Shown here: positions 9,282-17,066 of the stretch, one piece after another
Layout of the letters: every line of letters begins with the position of its first letter
How positions within the stretch are numbered: position 1 is the stretch's first letter
DNA from: Methylosinus sp. H3A
GTDB taxonomy: Bacteria; Pseudomonadota; Alphaproteobacteria; Rhizobiales; Beijerinckiaceae
Direction of reading: 5' to 3'
DNA length: 64,000 bases
NCBI RefSeq assembly: GCF_015709455.1
Contig: NZ_JADNQW010000005.1
Coordinates: forward strand, 1,798,001 to 1,862,000
Position numbers and translations under genes: made by a program
Notes under the pieces: model-generated
What the model was told of the DNA's origin: nothing
Seen by the model: only the letters and a program-made list of their open reading frames with translations
The model's database searches: none

Positions 9282-9760
9282 CCATATTGTCCCAGGTGAC
9301 TCCTGTCGCGGCGGCAGCCGCGGTCGGTTGCGCGATTTCAACGAAATTGTCGGAGTTGGCCGCGTGGTTGAGTGGCGACGGGACCTACGAGGTGGTGGGG
9401 TTAAAAGCTGGACCCGGCCCATGTCTCGTTTCCCCGGTTTTGGCGCGTCGACGAGGAGCCGGAGGAGCTGTAGGGTCGGGTGCCGGTGGACGCGGACCGG
9501 GACCGAATGATGATGATGATCGAGATCCTTGCACGCCGTCGTGGGAAACGGAAAATGGCTATTGCTTCAGGCTCTATCCGAAAGGCTCGAAGCGGGAGCA
9601 GGCGTGCCGGAGTGGCTGCCTGCAGCGTTCTTCTGATAGAAACGTGATTTGCCGCCGAACTGGAGCGTGGCCGAATAACAACAATCCGGCATTCGGCCCT
9701 CCGAGGTGGAACGACCTGACGGATTGTCGTGATCTATGGGGGCCGAAGCGATGGAATTGA
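8441..9760 (+). pseudogene. Duplicated Rhs core with second cysteine-rich tip (orphan Rhs C-terminus)
   Basis: Bases 8441-9281 appear identical to 3741-4581 of the full Rhs gene, including the core ending DPSG. From 9282 the tip diverges from tip 1 but keeps its plan: LSATES start, poly-Asp/Gly-Pro linker, the same six cysteines and a WGPKRWN end. The frame is open before GTG 8561, which is the first possible start, and has no obvious ribosome site. The original upstream part was only 143 bp (7127-7269) and is now cut off by the IS element. It therefore looks like a silent orphan cassette, usable by recombination with the main Rhs gene through the shared core. Confidence 0.8.
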
Positions 9761-10104
9761 CACAGTGGCTAAATCGCTTCACCGACACGACCGACTCTCT
9801 GCGCGAAGCGTTGGATAATTCAGGGGCAAAAGAGGCCTCGATTTGCGCGGTTGTTGCGTGCATGAGCGCAGCAGACCGCGAGGAGCTTGCCGCAGATTTG
9901 CATGCGATTTCCGTATTCTTTCCCGCACTTTTGCGAACAGAGACGAGCTACATAACACGGATTGCAATTGATGTATCGTCGATCGCCTTGTTCGGAATGC
10001 GAGATATGACAAAATCGATCGATGATTCGTGCGCAGCTCTCGATGAGCAACGCATCACTTTGGCTTGGCAAAACTCAGTGTGGAGGAAATTGGAAACAGC
10101 ATGA
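9751..10104 (+). CDS. Putative immunity protein for the cysteine-rich Rhs tip (copy 2)
   Basis: 117 residues. The ATG overlaps the end of the Rhs tip by 10 bases, exactly as at 5057. It is homologous to the copy-1 protein (shared MELTxWLxRFTxTTDxLREA, REELAAD, WQNSVWRK) but the middle segment around YITRIAIDVSSIALFGMRD is very different. The matched divergence of tip and partner suggests a distinct toxin/immunity specificity. No known domain is recognised. Confidence 0.75.
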   Translation: MELTQWLNRFTDTTDSLREALDNSGAKEASICAVVACMSAADREELAADLHAISVFFPALLRTETSYITRIAIDVSSIALFGMRDMTKSIDDSCAALDEQRITLAWQNSVWRKLETA

Positions 10105-10379
10105 ATCTGCGCATGGAGCTGTCATAACAACAACGTGCTGGCGACATTGCTAGATCGGCTAGGCAGTATTCTTGGTAATATGTTGGATAATGCCGAGGTG
10201 ATGTGAAATAGTGAGCTTCTTCTATGAGGCCGTCCGGCGCCTGACCGGGCCTACTGGGATTGCCGTCGCGGCCGCGCGGTTAATTCGAAGATCGGCGCGC
10301 GCGTCGCCTGCAGCTTCTTCGTGCTGGCCGATGCGCTCTCCTTCGCCAACGACCCGTCGCTGGTCGGCGCCTATGCCTC
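10105..10379 (+). other. Junction region between immunity gene 2 and Hint copy B
   Basis: No intact gene seen. The first part (to about 10286) is unrelated to the Hint copies. From 10287 it matches Hint copy A from 5627. It lacks one base present in copy A (TATGCCTCG instead of TATGACCTCG), which puts a TGA stop at 10380-10382 read in the frame of the pre-Hint segment. Confidence 0.6.
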
Positions 10380-11147
10380 GTGACCGACATGTCGTCCTGC
10401 GCGGTGAAGGCGGTGAAGAAGCCCCGTCCGCCCACGCGCAAATCATCGCCGTCTCCCGGTTGCTCGATCTCGGACTTCTCGTCCTTCGAGGCGGGGACGC
10501 CGATCGAGACGGCGCTCGGCCGCCGGCCGATCGAGGAGATAGCGATCGGCGATCTGGTCGCGGCGCGCGACGGCTTCACCGGCGAGGTGGACTGGCGTCC
10601 GGTGCGCGAGCTGTTCCGCCGCACGGCTCCGAGCATCGCCCATCTGACGCTTGACGGGCCGGACGGCCGCCGCGAGACGCTCAGCGTGACGAGCGAGCAT
10701 CCGTTCTTCGTTGCGGGCAAGGGCTGGACGGAGGTCCGTCGGCTCGAGAGGGGCGACCGCATCGTCTCCGAGCGCGAAGCGACGCTCGCGGTGGCCGACG
10801 TCTCACTGGAAGAACAACCGACGCTGGTCTATAATTTCGAGGTCGCGCAGGACCATAATTATTTCGTCGGCGATGCTGGGGCGGAGGCGCATAGCGGTCG
10901 ACGAATTCCCACGAAAGTTCTTCAGAAGTGGATCGAACATCCCAATACGCCACGGTGGATAAAGGGCTGGTATCAAAACCAGCTCCGTGAAAGGGGAGCG
11001 CTGAGTCGCTGTAAAAATCCTCCCGGCATCGATCTTGGCCACGATCCGCAGGATCCCTATAATCAACGGAGGGGGACATTCCGGGACAATCCTCGTTTTG
11101 AGTTCTCGAGGGACAACCGTTCGAGAGGAGTTCGATTTGGCCGATAA
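10380..11147 (+). CDS. Orphan Hint-domain toxin, copy B (type-8-like toxin domain)
   Basis: 255 residues if GTG 10380 is used; ATG 10389 is an alternative and neither has a clear ribosome site. The Hint domain (SFEAGTPIETALGRRPIE through HNYFVG) is nearly identical to copy A. It is followed in frame by a toxin domain with VLQKWIEHP, TPRWIKGWYQNQL, NPPGIDLGH and SRDNRSRG. The NPPGxDxxH signature recalls polymorphic toxin type 8. The usual Asn at the Hint cleavage point is replaced: AEAHSG here, AEAHNA in copy A. Similarity to copy A stops at that point, marking a domain-exchange junction. It lacks any Rhs or export region, so it is probably a storage cassette. Confidence 0.7.
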   Translation: MTDMSSCAVKAVKKPRPPTRKSSPSPGCSISDFSSFEAGTPIETALGRRPIEEIAIGDLVAARDGFTGEVDWRPVRELFRRTAPSIAHLTLDGPDGRRETLSVTSEHPFFVAGKGWTEVRRLERGDRIVSEREATLAVADVSLEEQPTLVYNFEVAQDHNYFVGDAGAEAHSGRRIPTKVLQKWIEHPNTPRWIKGWYQNQLRERGALSRCKNPPGIDLGHDPQDPYNQRRGTFRDNPRFEFSRDNRSRGVRFGR

Positions 11148-11637
11148 ATCCTACGAAAAGGACTGGCGTCCGAATGAAGCAGAGTTTGCTTCAATAAGGG
11201 CGGAAAAGCCGGAGGATGTTCTACGATACTCCGTGAGGAGGATTGCAGACCATGGCGGAGCTTGGTGTGCTCTAGATGACGATTGCTACATATTATATGA
11301 TTACCTAGATCGAAAACTGTTGCTGTTGTGGCCGTCCATAACGTATGCGGAGAAATTCTATGAAGGAAAACAACGTGACACACTGGTATTTGCTGATTTT
11401 GATGAACTTGAGAGGAATAGGGTTGGTGGAGATTTGAATAACTATGTTTGCCTTTGTCCGAATGAGGACGGCGATGGGCCGATATTGGCGATCCGGAAGT
11501 TTAGGGAGCTTTTGGCCTTCGAACGGTCCTCTCGAGGATTCGTCGTTGATGAAGATGTGGATGTCGATGAAAGCAATATAGGCTCGATAATGGGTAGGTT
11601 GGCTATGGGGAAAAAGCCTCTAAAATCGAAGAAATAG
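11137..11637 (+). CDS. DUF2750-like putative immunity protein (copy B)
   Basis: 166 residues. I chose TTG 11137 because it follows GAGAGGAG with six bases of spacing and overlaps the toxin end by 11 bases, matching the layout of the other pairs. The core VLRYSVRRIADHGGAWCAL followed by LLLLWPSITYAEKFYEG fits the DUF2750 pattern. The C-terminal third is acidic. It is clearly lower in GC than its surroundings. The immunity role is inferred from pairing with the Hint toxin. Confidence 0.68.
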   Translation: MADKSYEKDWRPNEAEFASIRAEKPEDVLRYSVRRIADHGGAWCALDDDCYILYDYLDRKLLLLWPSITYAEKFYEGKQRDTLVFADFDELERNRVGGDLNNYVCLCPNEDGDGPILAIRKFRELLAFERSSRGFVVDEDVDVDESNIGSIMGRLAMGKKPLKSKK

Positions 11638-11659
11638 CTTCACTGTAAAACAAGCAATC

Positions 11660-11867
11660 CGGTGGTGGAGAGCCTTCCCTTGCAGCCCTATGGCTGGAAG
11701 GGGCGAGAATGGATTGCCGGCCTGGACATTTATTACAACCGTGACTCAAAGTGCGGAATAAGACTGGATCCGGCTGATGATCGGCGCGGTCCGCACATCA
11801 ATTGGTGGGATTGGCGCGGGGTAAGCGCGGCGCGGGCGGACGGTCGGGCCATATCGATATCGAGTAA
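11660..11867 (+). pseudogene. Third orphan Rhs tip: short core seed plus toxin domain, frameshifted
   Basis: The first 80 or so bases match 4354-4437 of the Rhs core (VESLPLQPYGWKGREWIAG, DIYYNR). They are followed directly by a new tip: CGIRLDPADDRRGPHINWW. In this frame the sense is then lost. In the neighbouring frame from 11820 it continues as GKRGAGGRSGHIDIE and stops at 11867, just before the partner gene at 11873. A one-base change in the GGGG run at 11818-11821 would join the halves. Tips with GPHxN followed by a Gly/Arg-rich GH end are common in Rhs/CDI proteins, but I cannot name the family. Confidence 0.62.
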
Positions 11868-11872
11868 GGCGC

Positions 11873-12313
11873 ATGCTGAAGCAGAAAAAAATGGATTACG
11901 AGTCGGAAAAAGGCCTGCCTTTTCCTGATTTGATAACGTTGTCCGACTCCGAATCTTCGATATTGCGGCAACGCTTGTTCGCGTCGCTGGGCGTTGACAG
12001 CCCTTTGCCACGCAAAGAAATCGGGAAATTATTTCCCCATAAATTTAAAGAGATAGCAACTTCGATTCCAATGGAAGATGATACGTTCCTATATAATATT
12101 GTTACCGATTTCTGTGGTTATAATCCGGTTGTAGTGTTCATCAATTTCTATGAATTCGATGCTATCGATGTTATATCTCTTAAAGAATTGTCTCGCGCGC
12201 TAAATGACATTTGGCTTCCAGGCGCCGAGGATATCGACGTTTTCGATTCAAAGCTCTCCTGGGTTGTACAAGTAAACCACGAAGAAATTCTATTAGGGCT
12301 TCGAGCCGAGTAG
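11873..12313 (+). CDS. Putative immunity protein for the third orphan tip
   Basis: 146 residues, beginning five bases after the repaired stop of tip 3. It is strikingly AT-rich compared with flanking DNA. No secretion signal or membrane segment is seen and no domain is recognised. The C-terminal stretch DIWLPGAEDIDVFDSKLSW and the closing strand-like QVNHEEILL resemble the ends of several small cytoplasmic immunity proteins, but this is only an impression. The context (tip then small acidic low-GC gene) supports an immunity role. Confidence 0.6.
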   Translation: MLKQKKMDYESEKGLPFPDLITLSDSESSILRQRLFASLGVDSPLPRKEIGKLFPHKFKEIATSIPMEDDTFLYNIVTDFCGYNPVVVFINFYEFDAIDVISLKELSRALNDIWLPGAEDIDVFDSKLSWVVQVNHEEILLGLRAE

Positions 12314-12352
12314 CTGCAGCGTGCCGCCATTGCGCATCGTGTTGCCTCTGCA

Positions 12353-12899
12353 GCGGAAGAGGGAACGATCGATCAAGAGACAGCCGGCGCCATTCTCGGC
12401 GGCGGCATTGTGACGACGGCGGAGGGGACCACCGCGCTGACGACTGGCGCGGATGCGGCCTTTGTGGCCGCGCGCAGCGGCAGCGCGGCGCCGAAGATCG
12501 GCGCGCGCATCGGTTGCAGCTTCTTCGTGCTGGCCGATGCGCTCTCCTTCGCCAACGACCCGTCGCTGGTCGGCGCCTATGCCTCGTGACCGACATGTCG
12601 TCCTGCGCGGTGAAGGCGGTGAAGAAGCCCCGTCCGCCCACGCGCAAATCATCGCCGTCTCCCGGTTGCTCGATTTCGGGCTTCTCGTCCTTCGAGGCGG
12701 GAACGCCGATCGAGACGGCGCTCGGCCGCCGGCCGATCGAGGAGATAGCGATCGGCGATCTGGTCGCGGCGCGCGACGGCTTCACCGGCGAGGTGGACTT
12801 GCGTCCGGTGCGCGAGCTGTTCCACCGCACGGCTCCGAGCATCGCGCAACTCGGCGAGCTACGCCGTCGACAATGCCGACCGCGTGCTGGAGAACGCCG
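12353..12899 (+). pseudogene. Hint copy C fragment joined to an Rhs scrap
   Basis: Bases 12353-12848 match 5487-5983 of Hint copy A and share the one-base deletion (TATGCCTCG) found in copy B. At 12848, in the middle of the Hint domain, the match breaks and 12850-12899 instead match 3829-3877 of the Rhs repeat region. No frame gives a complete domain, and no toxin or immunity gene follows before the ABC operon. This is the decayed right end of the cassette array. Confidence 0.78.
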
Positions 12900-13020
12900 C
12901 TTGCCAGCGCGACCTCCAGAGTTAGCTCGAGGGCGGATATACCGCCGACGCCGTCCCAATCGGACTTCGTGATGCGCCGTCTCATGGGGCGGATCGTGGT
13001 CATGGCTGATCCGCGATCCG

Positions 13021-13836
13021 TTAGAGGCGCGCGCGGTGTCGCGCCAAGTCGAGGATATCCGGCTCCTCGCGCGGGACACCCTCGCCCTCGCCGCGCAGCT
13101 TCGTCTCCACGAGCGCCGCGACCGCCTGCAGCCGTGGATCGCCGCGCCGCCGCGGACGCGGAACGTCGATCGTGACCGAGGCGCAAACCGCGCCAGGCTT
13201 GCCGCCGAGCGCGACGACGCGGTCGGCGAGATAGACGGCCTCGTCTATGTCATGCGTCACGAAGAGTATCGTTTTGCCGGTCTCGCGCCAGAGCTCGGCG
13301 AGGTCGTCCTGCAGGCGCTGCCGCGTCGGCGTGTCGAGAGCGGAAAAGGGCTCGTCCATCAGCAGCACCGCCGGCCGCACCGCCAGCGCGCGGGCGAGCG
13401 CCACGCGCTGCCGCTGCCCGCCGGAGAGCTGATGCGGGAATCGTTGGCCATATCCTTCGAGCCCGACGCCGCGCAGCGCCTCCTGCGCGCGGATGCGGCG
13501 CTCCTCTTTGGAAAGACTCGTCTTTTCGAGCCCGAGCGCGACATTGGCCTCGACGCGCCGCCAGGGCAGGAGGCGCGCGTCCTGGAACACGAGCGCCATG
13601 GAGCAGTCCGAGTCCGCGTCGAAGCGCAGAGCTCCGGCGGAGGGCGCGGCGAGGCCGATCAGCACGCGCAGCAACGTCGATTTGCCGACGCCGGACGAGC
13701 CGAGGATCGTCACGAATTCACCGCGCGCGATGGAGAGATCGAGGCGCTCCAGCACCGCGACATGCGCGCCATCGTGCTCATAGCCGAGGGAAAGTCCTTC
13801 GATCTCGATGATCGGCGGCGAGGTCACGCTTTCCAT
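13021..13836 (-). CDS. ssuB: ABC transporter ATPase, SsuB/TauB/NrtD type
   Basis: 271 residues, cytoplasmic. It has Walker A GSSGVGKST, Q-loop VFQDARLLPW, signature LSGGQRQRV, Walker B VLLMDEPFSALD and H-loop VTHDIDEAV. The Q-loop plus LLPW sequence and the C-terminal arrangement fit the nitrate/sulfonate/taurine family. The ATG overlaps the permease gene by 13 bases, so it is translated in one operon with the permease and the DUF3604 gene. The substrate is not fixed by the sequence. The symbol is a family-level assignment; tauB is an equal alternative. Confidence 0.8.
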   Translation of the reverse strand: MESVTSPPIIEIEGLSLGYEHDGAHVAVLERLDLSIARGEFVTILGSSGVGKSTLLRVLIGLAAPSAGALRFDADSDCSMALVFQDARLLPWRRVEANVALGLEKTSLSKEERRIRAQEALRGVGLEGYGQRFPHQLSGGQRQRVALARALAVRPAVLLMDEPFSALDTPTRQRLQDDLAELWRETGKTILFVTHDIDEAVYLADRVVALGGKPGAVCASVTIDVPRPRRRGDPRLQAVAALVETKLRGEGEGVPREEPDILDLARHRARL

Positions 13837-14567
13837 GTCAACACCCTGGACTGCGCGAGCATGAAGGTCATGTCGACGAGACCATAGAGCGCCGCCATCG
13901 TCAGCATATAGACGACGACGATATCGGTCGCGAGCAGGCTCGAGGCCTGGTTCATGCGCTGTCCGAGGCCGGCGACGCCGAACAGCTCCGCGGCGACGAC
14001 GGCCATCCAGGCCTGGCCGAGCGAAGTGCGGACGCCGACGAGAATTCCTGGAAGGCTCGCCGGAAACTGCACTTTGACGAGCTTCTCCCAGGCGCTTTTG
14101 AAGCCGAAAGCCGCGGCGACCTCGACGAGATCGCGGTCGACGTTGCGAATGGCGCCATGGGCGGAGAAATAGACGATCCAGAACACGCCGATCGCGATGA
14201 TGAAGACCGCGGCTTTCTCCTCGACGCCGAACCAGAGAATGGCGAAGGGAATCCAGGCGAGGCCCGGAATGGGCCGCAGCACGCGATTGATCCAGGCCGT
14301 CGCCCATTCGAGCCGCTGGTGAACGCCGGTCGCGATCCCCGCAGCGACCCCGAGCGTCACGCCGACGCCGAGGCCGACGAGATAATGCGAGAGGCTCGCG
14401 CCGACGCAGGCGGTCCAGACGCCGCTCTTCAATTCGCGCCAGAAGGCGCTGGGCAATTGGCTCGGAACCGGCATGAGCGTGCGTGCGCCTGGAGTCAGGA
14501 GCGGCGCCAGCTCCCAAGCGAGCAGAAAGAGCGCGAGGCCGAGAAAGGCGGCGAGATGGCGCTTCAT
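13824..14567 (-). CDS. ssuC: ABC transporter permease, SsuC/TauC type
   Basis: 247 residues with about six hydrophobic segments, starting at FLGLALFLLAWELAPLL. The cytoplasmic coupling loop EVAAAFGFKSAWEKLVKVQFPASLPGILVG matches the EAA motif of binding-protein-dependent permeases for nitrate, sulfonate and taurine. It overlaps the DUF3604 gene by 4 bases upstream and the ATPase gene by 13 bases downstream. It forms the membrane channel for the transporter whose binding protein is probably the divergent gene at 17067. Confidence 0.82.
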   Translation of the reverse strand: MKRHLAAFLGLALFLLAWELAPLLTPGARTLMPVPSQLPSAFWRELKSGVWTACVGASLSHYLVGLGVGVTLGVAAGIATGVHQRLEWATAWINRVLRPIPGLAWIPFAILWFGVEEKAAVFIIAIGVFWIVYFSAHGAIRNVDRDLVEVAAAFGFKSAWEKLVKVQFPASLPGILVGVRTSLGQAWMAVVAAELFGVAGLGQRMNQASSLLATDIVVVYMLTMAALYGLVDMTFMLAQSRVLTWKA

Positions 14568-16990
14568 GGCGCGCTCCCGGCGGTGGGCGCGTCGCGGAAG
14601 GCGATGAATTGCGCCGACGACCAGATCTTGCCGTCGTCGCGTTGACGACCGAACAGATAGACGGGCCGAAACCCGAAGGGCGCATTGCGCGGCTCGACGG
14701 TGAAGCGTCCGGCAATGTCGCGCGGGAGCGGCGCATCCGTCAGGCGCTCGAGCGCGAGGAAGAGCTCCGCGCCGCCGAGCTCCGTGCGCAACTCACCCTT
14801 CTCGATCAGCTCCGCTCCCGAGACGTCCCAGTGGAACTGCGGCGCATGGACGAAAGGCGCGGGAAAGCGCGGATCGCCGACTTTCACGAAGCCGCCGATC
14901 GTCCCCTCGACGACGAAGCGCGCATGCGCGAGATCGTCGATCTCGAGCTCCAGCGTATCGGCGTCGCCATAGGTGTCAGAGCGAAAGCCGATCTCGGTCG
15001 GGCCGGCGCGCCACGCATTCTCCTCGTCATGCTCGAAGCCCAAAGCCGAGAAGTCGCGCACGACGGCGCCCCGCACGGCGAGCCGACCGTTCCAGCTCGC
15101 CCAGCGGTAGCGATCCTTGATCCGCGCGCCGCCCCAGCGCAGGCGCACGCGTGACTTGGAGAAGCCCAGCTCCGCATGAAGATTGCGCCGCCACAGCAGG
15201 CCCTCGTGGTCGAAGGCGGCGACCTCGTCCCAGCCGGCGTCGCCGAGGAAGCGATAATCGATCTCGGCGGGGCCCGCGTGCTCGAAGGCGTCGCCCTGCA
15301 GATGCGCGCCGCAGCGCACGAGCAGGGCGGAATGTTCGCCCGTCGTCGCGAATGTATGCCGCGCGCGCAGCGCGCGGCCGATGGCGGCGCGGTCGAGGCT
15401 CTCGGCGAAAACGCCGGTCAGTCCGCCGCGCACGCCGAAAACCTGCACGCCCGGCGCGCCGCCGCCTGGACGGCCGCGATGCTCGTCGCTGTTCGCGCAG
15501 ACGCCGAGCTTGTAGCCGCGCGCGATCACGTCCCGATAGAGCCAGGGGAAGTGCCCCCAGGCGGAGACGATCTCCACCAGCCGCTCTAGCTCTGGATGGT
15601 GCCAATCGGCGATATAGCGGCGCCCGCCGACATGCGGGACGACGAGATGGTTTTCCGGCGCATGCCCATAGGCTTGCCACAGCTCGTTCACCGGCCAACG
15701 GCCGAGCTCGACGGCTGGAGTCTTCGCGTCCTCGTTCCAGGACAAGGTGCGGTTGTGACGCCCTTCCGCGTCGAAAGGAAAGGCCGGCGCCTCGTCGCCG
15801 AGGAAGATCACCTTGTGGTCGCCGCCGGCAGTCGAGCTGCCGCACCACTCCTGCACGGGATAGGTCACGAAGCGCCCGGGCGCGTTCGACGCATTCACCG
15901 CGGCGACGCCGGCGCGCCAATTCTCGTCGGTGATCTGGAAGTCGTTCGCCGTATAGCCGAACACGTCGACGCCGCCGATATCGCGGGCGAAGGCGGCGTT
16001 GTAGGAGGGGCTGTTGGTGCCGACCGTGTCATGTGCATGCACATGCAGATCGGCATAGAAGGCGCGCGGCGCCGGCGCTTCCGGGAAGACGGAAAGAAAG
16101 GCCTCCGCGGGCGGGACGCCCCGCGCGTCGAGCTCGGCGACGAGACGCAGATCGCCGCGATCGGTCGGAATGTCGCCGATTCCGGCGCTCGCCCAACCCT
16201 CTTTCGGAAGGGCGATCTCGCGGACGGCGATCGTCTCGTCGCCAGAAAGAATCGAGACCCGCGCGCGGCTGGGAAAATCGCCGACGATATTGCCCCAGCG
16301 GTCGAGCGCCGAGAGGCGGAAGGGCGCAGCGGCGCCCGGCCGCGCGAAACGCGGGCCGACGAGCGACAGGCGCGCGGGCGCCGCCGCGACGATGCGCAAG
16401 GAGACGTCGGGAACGGCGACGAAGCGTGATGTGCCGAGCGGATCGACATAGGCGCGGAAACGGAAATCATCGTCGACGAAAGTCTGGACCCGCGTGCCTG
16501 GCCCACCGGCGCGCCGGTCGCCGAGGCGGATGACGATGTGGTCGCCCATATTGAGATAGCCGTCGATCACATCGACGATGACGGCCTTCTGATAGGGTCG
16601 CTCGTGCCCCTTCTGGTCGAAACGCACCGCGAGATGTTGCACGCTCGCCGGCGATTGCCCCGGAGCCAAGGGACCGGCATGATATTCGGCGCTGACGTAA
16701 TTCGCGCCGGCGGGATCGACAGTCTGGAAGAGCGCCCAGTCGGAATAGAATTTGAACGTCGCCTTGAATGTCGCGCCATCGGCGACGCCGCTCGATCCGA
16801 CTTCGTAATCGAGGACGATCTCCTGCCATGAGCCCGCCTCGACCGCCGAGGCGCTGCAGTCGAGACGCCCCGCGAAAGGCGCAGCCTTCATCTTTTCGTA
16901 GAGCCCGGCCGGGCTCGCCGGCGCATCGCCGGGCGCCGGCGCTCCTGCTCTTTCCCCATCCCTTCGGTGCATCAACGCCAATCTCTCCAT
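14564..16990 (-). CDS. DUF3604 family protein (PHP-like metal-dependent fold)
   Basis: 808 residues. The central part has a metal-site-like FYADLHVHAHDTVGTNSPS and a later CANSDEHRGRPGGG, typical of DUF3604 and reminiscent of PHP phosphoesterases/hydrolases. An N-terminal beta-rich segment precedes it. No signal peptide is obvious at the chosen start, so a cytoplasmic location is likely. It is the first gene of a minus-strand operon with the ABC permease and ATPase. The biochemical function of DUF3604 is not known to me. Its fixed link to the transporter suggests it acts on the imported compound or a precursor. Confidence 0.72.
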   Translation of the reverse strand: MERLALMHRRDGERAGAPAPGDAPASPAGLYEKMKAAPFAGRLDCSASAVEAGSWQEIVLDYEVGSSGVADGATFKATFKFYSDWALFQTVDPAGANYVSAEYHAGPLAPGQSPASVQHLAVRFDQKGHERPYQKAVIVDVIDGYLNMGDHIVIRLGDRRAGGPGTRVQTFVDDDFRFRAYVDPLGTSRFVAVPDVSLRIVAAAPARLSLVGPRFARPGAAAPFRLSALDRWGNIVGDFPSRARVSILSGDETIAVREIALPKEGWASAGIGDIPTDRGDLRLVAELDARGVPPAEAFLSVFPEAPAPRAFYADLHVHAHDTVGTNSPSYNAAFARDIGGVDVFGYTANDFQITDENWRAGVAAVNASNAPGRFVTYPVQEWCGSSTAGGDHKVIFLGDEAPAFPFDAEGRHNRTLSWNEDAKTPAVELGRWPVNELWQAYGHAPENHLVVPHVGGRRYIADWHHPELERLVEIVSAWGHFPWLYRDVIARGYKLGVCANSDEHRGRPGGGAPGVQVFGVRGGLTGVFAESLDRAAIGRALRARHTFATTGEHSALLVRCGAHLQGDAFEHAGPAEIDYRFLGDAGWDEVAAFDHEGLLWRRNLHAELGFSKSRVRLRWGGARIKDRYRWASWNGRLAVRGAVVRDFSALGFEHDEENAWRAGPTEIGFRSDTYGDADTLELEIDDLAHARFVVEGTIGGFVKVGDPRFPAPFVHAPQFHWDVSGAELIEKGELRTELGGAELFLALERLTDAPLPRDIAGRFTVEPRNAPFGFRPVYLFGRQRDDGKIWSSAQFIAFRDAPTAGSAP

Positions 16991-17066
16991 AAGTTCTATT
17001 TTGACTATAGACTACACAGAACGCATGGCGCAAACTCGGGCTCTTGTCGGAAGAGTGGAGGAAACA

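Noticed and set aside
10211..10654. Open frame starting MSFFYEAVRRL ahead of Hint copy B
   Set aside because: It is out of frame with the Hint domain and pre-Hint homology; the protein is a frame shadow.
16991..17066. A TGYTGCAWRTGCARYA site or sigma-54 promoter in the ABC transporter divergent region
   Set aside because: I looked for both patterns and found neither, so I do not place the 13021-18089 transporter in the same regulon.
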